Source of the DNA: Aliarcobacter sp.
GTDB lineage: Bacteria > Campylobacterota > Campylobacteria > Campylobacterales > Arcobacteraceae
DNA: 7,693 bases
Assembly: GCA_023268955.1 (NCBI GenBank)
Contig: JALRJW010000190.1
Coordinates: 1-7,693, forward strand
Direction of reading: 5' to 3'
The notes below the pieces were generated by a model that saw only the letters and a program-made list of their open reading frames with translations, searched no databases and was not told the DNA's origin. Position numbers and translations under genes: made by a program. Of this stretch, positions 4,943-7,693 are shown piece after piece; positions within the stretch are counted from its first letter, which is position 1, and every line of letters starts with the position of its first letter.

Positions 4943-5653
4943 ATGGAAACTTTTAGCATAATCTCAATAATAACAATAGCATTTTTAGGTTCATTTGGCC
5001 ATTGCGTTGGTATGTGTGGTGGAATTGTTGTAGCTTACTCATCTACTAAAATAAAATCATCTTGGACAAAACAAATTCAAGCTATTTCTCATCTTATTTA
5101 TTCGTTAGGTAGAACAACTACATACACACTTTTAGGGGCAATATTTGGTTTTGTAGGTGGTGTAGTTTCATTTGATAATATGACAAGTGGAATTTTACTT
5201 CTTACAACTGGAGTTATGATGATGCTTATTGGTTTATCACTTATGGGTAAAATCAAGTTTTTAACTAGTATTGAACACTCTTGTTCAAAATCACCACTTT
5301 ATCAAAAAACATTCAAACAGCTTTTGTCTTCTAACTCTTTTTTTAGTTTTTATTTACTTGGAATGCTAAATGGTTTATTGCCATGTGGATTTGTTTATGT
5401 ATTTGCTGTAACAGCAGCAAGTACAGGAAGTCCATTTTGGGGTGCTGTTGTAATGATGATTTTTGGTCTTAGCACAATTCCTGCAATGTTTTCTTTAGGT
5501 TTTTTTGTTGGATTATTCAAACAATCAAACTTTAGAGATATTTTTATTAAAGTTGCTTCATATTTAGTAATTATCTTTGGAATTTATATTGCTTATTTAG
5601 GTTACGAATATTTAAGTGACCCTACAAAATCAATACTTAGCTGTCATATTTAA
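4943..5653 (+). CDS. SafE/TauE-like (DsbD_2-type) polytopic membrane protein
   Basis: The 236-residue inner-membrane protein has about six hydrophobic segments (about 4-31, 50-76, 80-101, 133-158, 164-192 and 200-221). The first segment contains GHCVGMCGG (19-27) with C21 and C25, matched by LLPCGF (145-150) with C148 at the start of a later segment. This duplicated Cys-in-membrane layout is typical of the 'sulfite exporter TauE/SafE' annotation group that Pfam places in DsbD_2, relatives of the DsbD/CcdA transmembrane region. Such proteins often sit near cbb3 oxidase or copper genes and are suspected of moving copper or electrons across the membrane. The C-terminus ends in SCHI, a further Cys-His pair at 234-235. 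AGGA at 4934-4937 serves the ATG. Tight linkage to the NosL-like gene supports a shared copper-handling role. The name sulfite exporter should not be taken literally. Confidence 0.82.
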   Translation: METFSIISIITIAFLGSFGHCVGMCGGIVVAYSSTKIKSSWTKQIQAISHLIYSLGRTTTYTLLGAIFGFVGGVVSFDNMTSGILLLTTGVMMMLIGLSLMGKIKFLTSIEHSCSKSPLYQKTFKQLLSSNSFFSFYLLGMLNGLLPCGFVYVFAVTAASTGSPFWGAVVMMIFGLSTIPAMFSLGFFVGLFKQSNFRDIFIKVASYLVIIFGIYIAYLGYEYLSDPTKSILSCHI

Positions 5654-5665
5654 TCTTTTTTTCAT

Positions 5666-5671
5666 TATAAT
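5666..5671 (+). promoter_or_regulatory. Candidate -10 element (TATAAT) for the small-protein/receptor operon
   Basis: A perfect TATAAT lies 40 nt before the ATG at 5712 in a 58-nt gap, and no hairpin terminator is seen after the preceding gene. Transcription of the small gene and receptor could therefore come from here, from read-through, or both. The gap is too short for a cobalamin riboswitch. Confidence 0.45.
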
Positions 5672-5695
5672 TCCAAAACTTATTTAAATTTTTGT

Positions 5696-5704
5696 AAAGG
5701 AGGG
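5696..5704 (+). promoter_or_regulatory. Unusually strong Shine-Dalgarno (AAAGGAGGG)
   Basis: This nearly full complement of the 16S rRNA 3' end stands 7 nt before the ATG at 5712. It is the strongest ribosome-binding site in the window and is the main support for the small downstream gene being translated at high level. Confidence 0.85.
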
Positions 5705-5711
5705 AATTATA

Positions 5712-5897
5712 ATGATTAGTAAAAACAAAAAATACTTCACACTATTTGGTATTTTAGCTGCAACAGTAGATAAATTAATGCACTCAAAATTTAGTTCAAT
5801 TAATGCTTATATTGAAAAAAATATACCAACAATCACAAAATCACTAATTCAAATAATATTAGTACCAGTAAATCAATATTCAACAAATAAAAAGTAA
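5712..5897 (+). CDS. Small basic protein of unknown function upstream of the TonB receptor
   Basis: The 61-residue product is strongly basic (nine Lys against one Asp and one Glu). It has two hydrophobic stretches, YFTLFGILAATV (8-19) and SLIQIILVPV (44-53), separated by a polar segment. Neither is long enough to be a confident transmembrane helix and there is no clear cleavage site, so a membrane-associated or amphipathic cationic peptide is possible. I recognise no family. Reality is supported by the excellent Shine-Dalgarno, a TATAAT upstream, and its position 22 nt before the receptor gene, which suggests co-transcription. It has no Cys and only one His, so metal binding is unlikely. It could assist receptor expression or insertion, but nothing in the sequence proves a role. 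Confidence 0.7.
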   Translation: MISKNKKYFTLFGILAATVDKLMHSKFSSINAYIEKNIPTITKSLIQIILVPVNQYSTNKK

Positions 5898-5919
5898 ATA
5901 TATTAGGAAAAAATTAAAT

Positions 5920-7693
5920 ATGCAAAATAAAAAAATATCTATTAGCTTAGTTGCAAGCTTTCTTTTAGCAACAAATCTTTATTCAAACGAACTTTATATC
6001 TCAAGTGCTACAAAATCAGAACAATCAATAAAAGATGTTACTTCTAATGTGGAGGTTATTACTAGTGATGATATTGAAGAAAAGAATTATACCGATATCA
6101 AACAAGTTTTAAATAGTGTTTCAGGTATTTCGTTTTTTACAAATGGTAGTTTAGGAAACTCTACTGAAGTATTTTTAAGAGGAATGGACACCCAAAGGAT
6201 TTTAGTTTTAATTGATGGAATTAAATATCAAGATCCTTCTAATACATCTGGTGCTTCATTTGAAAATATTATGATAAATAATATAGAAAGAATTGAAATC
6301 ATAAAAGGACCTCAATCTGGTATCTGGGGAGCTGATGCTAGTGCTGGTGTAATTAACATCATAACAAAAAAAGAAAAAATTGGAATGATTAATTCTATTG
6401 GTATTGAAGTTGGAAGTTATAACACAAAAAAAGTAACATTAAATACTTCTAGAGTAACAGATAAATATGATTTTAATCTAGGCTTTTTAAATATTAATAC
6501 AGATGGATTTTCATCAAAATCTACAAGATATACTGATGTTGATTTATATGAAAAAGATGGTTATAGAAATACTTCTGTAAATGCAGGTTTTGGTTACAAA
6601 CTTACTGATACCGATAAAATTTCATTTTACTACAATAACATAAATACTAAAGTTGAATATGATGCTTCTGATGCTAATGATAGTAGTGCAACGATTGATA
6701 ATCAATCTAATCTTTACAATATTACTTATAGTAAAATAATTAAAGAACATTCCATTAAAGTTAAGTATGATTTATCAAAGTTTGAAAAAGAAACATCAAC
6801 AGGAACTGCAAGAGAACTTGAAGGGGAAATAAATTCATTTGAAATAAATGATTCAATAAAATATTTTAAAAATGATAATATAGTAATTGGATATACCCAT
6901 GAAAATAGTAATGCATATTATTTAAAAAATGATAATACAAGTGAAGAGAAAGATACTTATAATGATTCTTTTTTTATTACAAATACAAACAAATTATTCG
7001 ATAGATTAGTTTTCTCTCAATCTATTAGAAATGATAAGTATTCTAATTTTGGTTCTGAATTAACAGGTAAATTAGGTTTGAAGTATAATTTTACTAATGA
7101 ATTAATTTTTAGAACAAATTATGGAACTGCATATAATGCTCCAAATATAATTAGAATTCTTAATCCTTGGGGAACTACAAATCCAGATTTAGGTCCTGAA
7201 AAAACTAAGGGTTATGATGTTAGTTTTGATTATAAAAATTTTAAATTAACGTATTTTAAAAATGATGTAAAAGATTTAATTGAATGGAATAATAGTCAAT
7301 ATCAAAACTTAGATGGAACTGCAACTTTGAAAGGTTACGAAGCATCATATAAAAAAGATATTCTTAAAGATACTTTTTTAAGTTTAAACTATTCTCATTT
7401 AAGTGCAGTTGATGAGCAAAAAAGAGATTTGAAGAAAAGACCAAAAGATCAAATCGATATTTCAGTTGATTATTATGGTTTAAAGAAAACTCACATTAAT
7501 ATTAATGGATCTTATGTTGGCACAAGATACAACGGAGATAATAAAACTGGCACTCAAACAGGAAGATACACAGTTTGGAACTCTGTAGTAAATTATGATA
7601 TAAATAAAAATTTAAAGACATATTTAAAAATTGATAATTTATTTGACAAATATTATCAAACAGTTGATGGATATTCAACATCTCCAAGAGCAT
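5920..7693 (+). CDS. BtuB-like TonB-dependent outer-membrane receptor (3' end beyond window)
   Basis: I translated this frame in full from ATG 5920: 591 codons without a stop or frameshift up to the window edge. A signal peptide covers about residues 1-22. A TonB-box-like segment, ELYISSATKSEQ, follows at 24-35. The plug domain (about 36-150) has ITSDDIEEKNYTDIKQVL (47-64), FLRGMDTQRILVLIDGIKY (85-103), and ERIEIIKGPQSGIWGADA with AGVINII (about 124-147). A beta-barrel follows, with the usual Tyr/Asn-rich strands, YNAPNIIR and NPDLGPEKTKGYD. The end has DNLFDKYYQTVDGYSTSPRA (572-591), the penultimate-strand motif seen in BtuB and CirA-type receptors, so only about 15-25 residues are missing. 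It would import a scarce ligand using TonB-ExbBD energy. The closest type is BtuB (cobalamin), but ligand identity is uncertain, and copper or a siderophore is possible given the neighbours. AGGA at 5905-5908 is the probable ribosome-binding site. Confidence 0.92.
   Translation, partial: MQNKKISISLVASFLLATNLYSNELYISSATKSEQSIKDVTSNVEVITSDDIEEKNYTDIKQVLNSVSGISFFTNGSLGNSTEVFLRGMDTQRILVLIDGIKYQDPSNTSGASFENIMINNIERIEIIKGPQSGIWGADASAGVINIITKKEKIGMINSIGIEVGSYNTKKVTLNTSRVTDKYDFNLGFLNINTDGFSSKSTRYTDVDLYEKDGYRNTSVNAGFGYKLTDTDKISFYYNNINTKVEYDASDANDSSATIDNQSNLYNITYSKIIKEHSIKVKYDLSKFEKETSTGTARELEGEINSFEINDSIKYFKNDNIVIGYTHENSNAYYLKNDNTSEEKDTYNDSFFITNTNKLFDRLVFSQSIRNDKYSNFGSELTGKLGLKYNFTNELIFRTNYGTAYNAPNIIRILNPWGTTNPDLGPEKTKGYDVSFDYKNFKLTYFKNDVKDLIEWNNSQYQNLDGTATLKGYEASYKKDILKDTFLSLNYSHLSAVDEQKRDLKKRPKDQIDISVDYYGLKKTHININGSYVGTRYNGDNKTGTQTGRYTVWNSVVNYDINKNLKTYLKIDNLFDKYYQTVDGYSTSPRA

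Noticed and set aside
5654..5711. Cobalamin riboswitch or Fur box before the receptor operon
   Set aside because: The 58-nt gap is far too short for a cobalamin riboswitch, and no GATAAT-type palindrome resembling a Fur box was found; only a TATAAT and a Shine-Dalgarno are visible.
7502..7693. Minus-strand open frame running off the right edge
   Set aside because: It is antisense to the clearly coding C-terminal barrel of the TonB receptor; its Leu/Phe/Tyr/Cys-rich composition is typical of a shadow frame.
5920..7693. Possible frameshift or pseudogene in the receptor gene
   Set aside because: Codon-by-codon reading shows one uninterrupted frame from the ATG to the window edge with plug and barrel motifs in the expected order.
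1..7693. CRISPR array, insertion sequence, integrase or phage genes
   Set aside because: No regularly spaced repeats, transposase or integrase motifs, or attachment-site-like duplications were seen; gene content is chromosomal in type.

Overview
The window is AT-rich, tightly packed bacterial DNA without mobile elements, CRISPR arrays, tRNA or rRNA genes. Codon use is strongly A/T-ending. The gene types are a HELNTP-type histidine kinase, tiny monoheme cytochromes, a DUF1104-like secreted protein and a NosL-like/SafE-like pair. Together these point to a Campylobacterota (epsilonproteobacterial) genome, most likely Arcobacter/Aliarcobacter or a close relative. The assignment comes from recognising the protein families, not from a search.

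Positions 1-1974 hold the 3' end of an OmpR-type response regulator, an overlapping histidine kinase that starts at TTG, and a small secreted monoheme cytochrome c whose start codon lies inside the kinase gene. A 91-residue secreted protein with its own likely promoter follows. This looks like an envelope-sensing two-component locus with its candidate output genes downstream.

Positions 1975-4191 hold housekeeping genes. aat (N-end rule aminoacyl transferase) is on the minus strand and diverges from an rsuA-type 16S rRNA pseudouridine synthase. A HAD phosphatase on the minus strand is coupled by a 4-nt overlap to a 56-codon gene (3398-3568) that is easily missed because of its length.

Positions 4192-4428 are the longest gene-free stretch. 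It separates divergent genes and contains an intrinsic terminator on the plus strand with no gene in front of it, consistent with a small RNA or a gene remnant. Promoter-like elements are visible on both strands.

Positions 4429-7693 hold a plus-strand group: a membrane-anchored NosL-family protein (likely periplasmic Cu(I) binding), a polytopic SafE/DsbD_2-like membrane protein with conserved Cys residues, a strongly translated basic 61-residue protein of unknown function, and a BtuB-like TonB-dependent outer-membrane receptor that runs off the window close to its C-terminus. A plausible reading is metal (copper) or metal-cofactor acquisition feeding respiratory enzyme assembly. The link between the copper pair and the receptor is inference.
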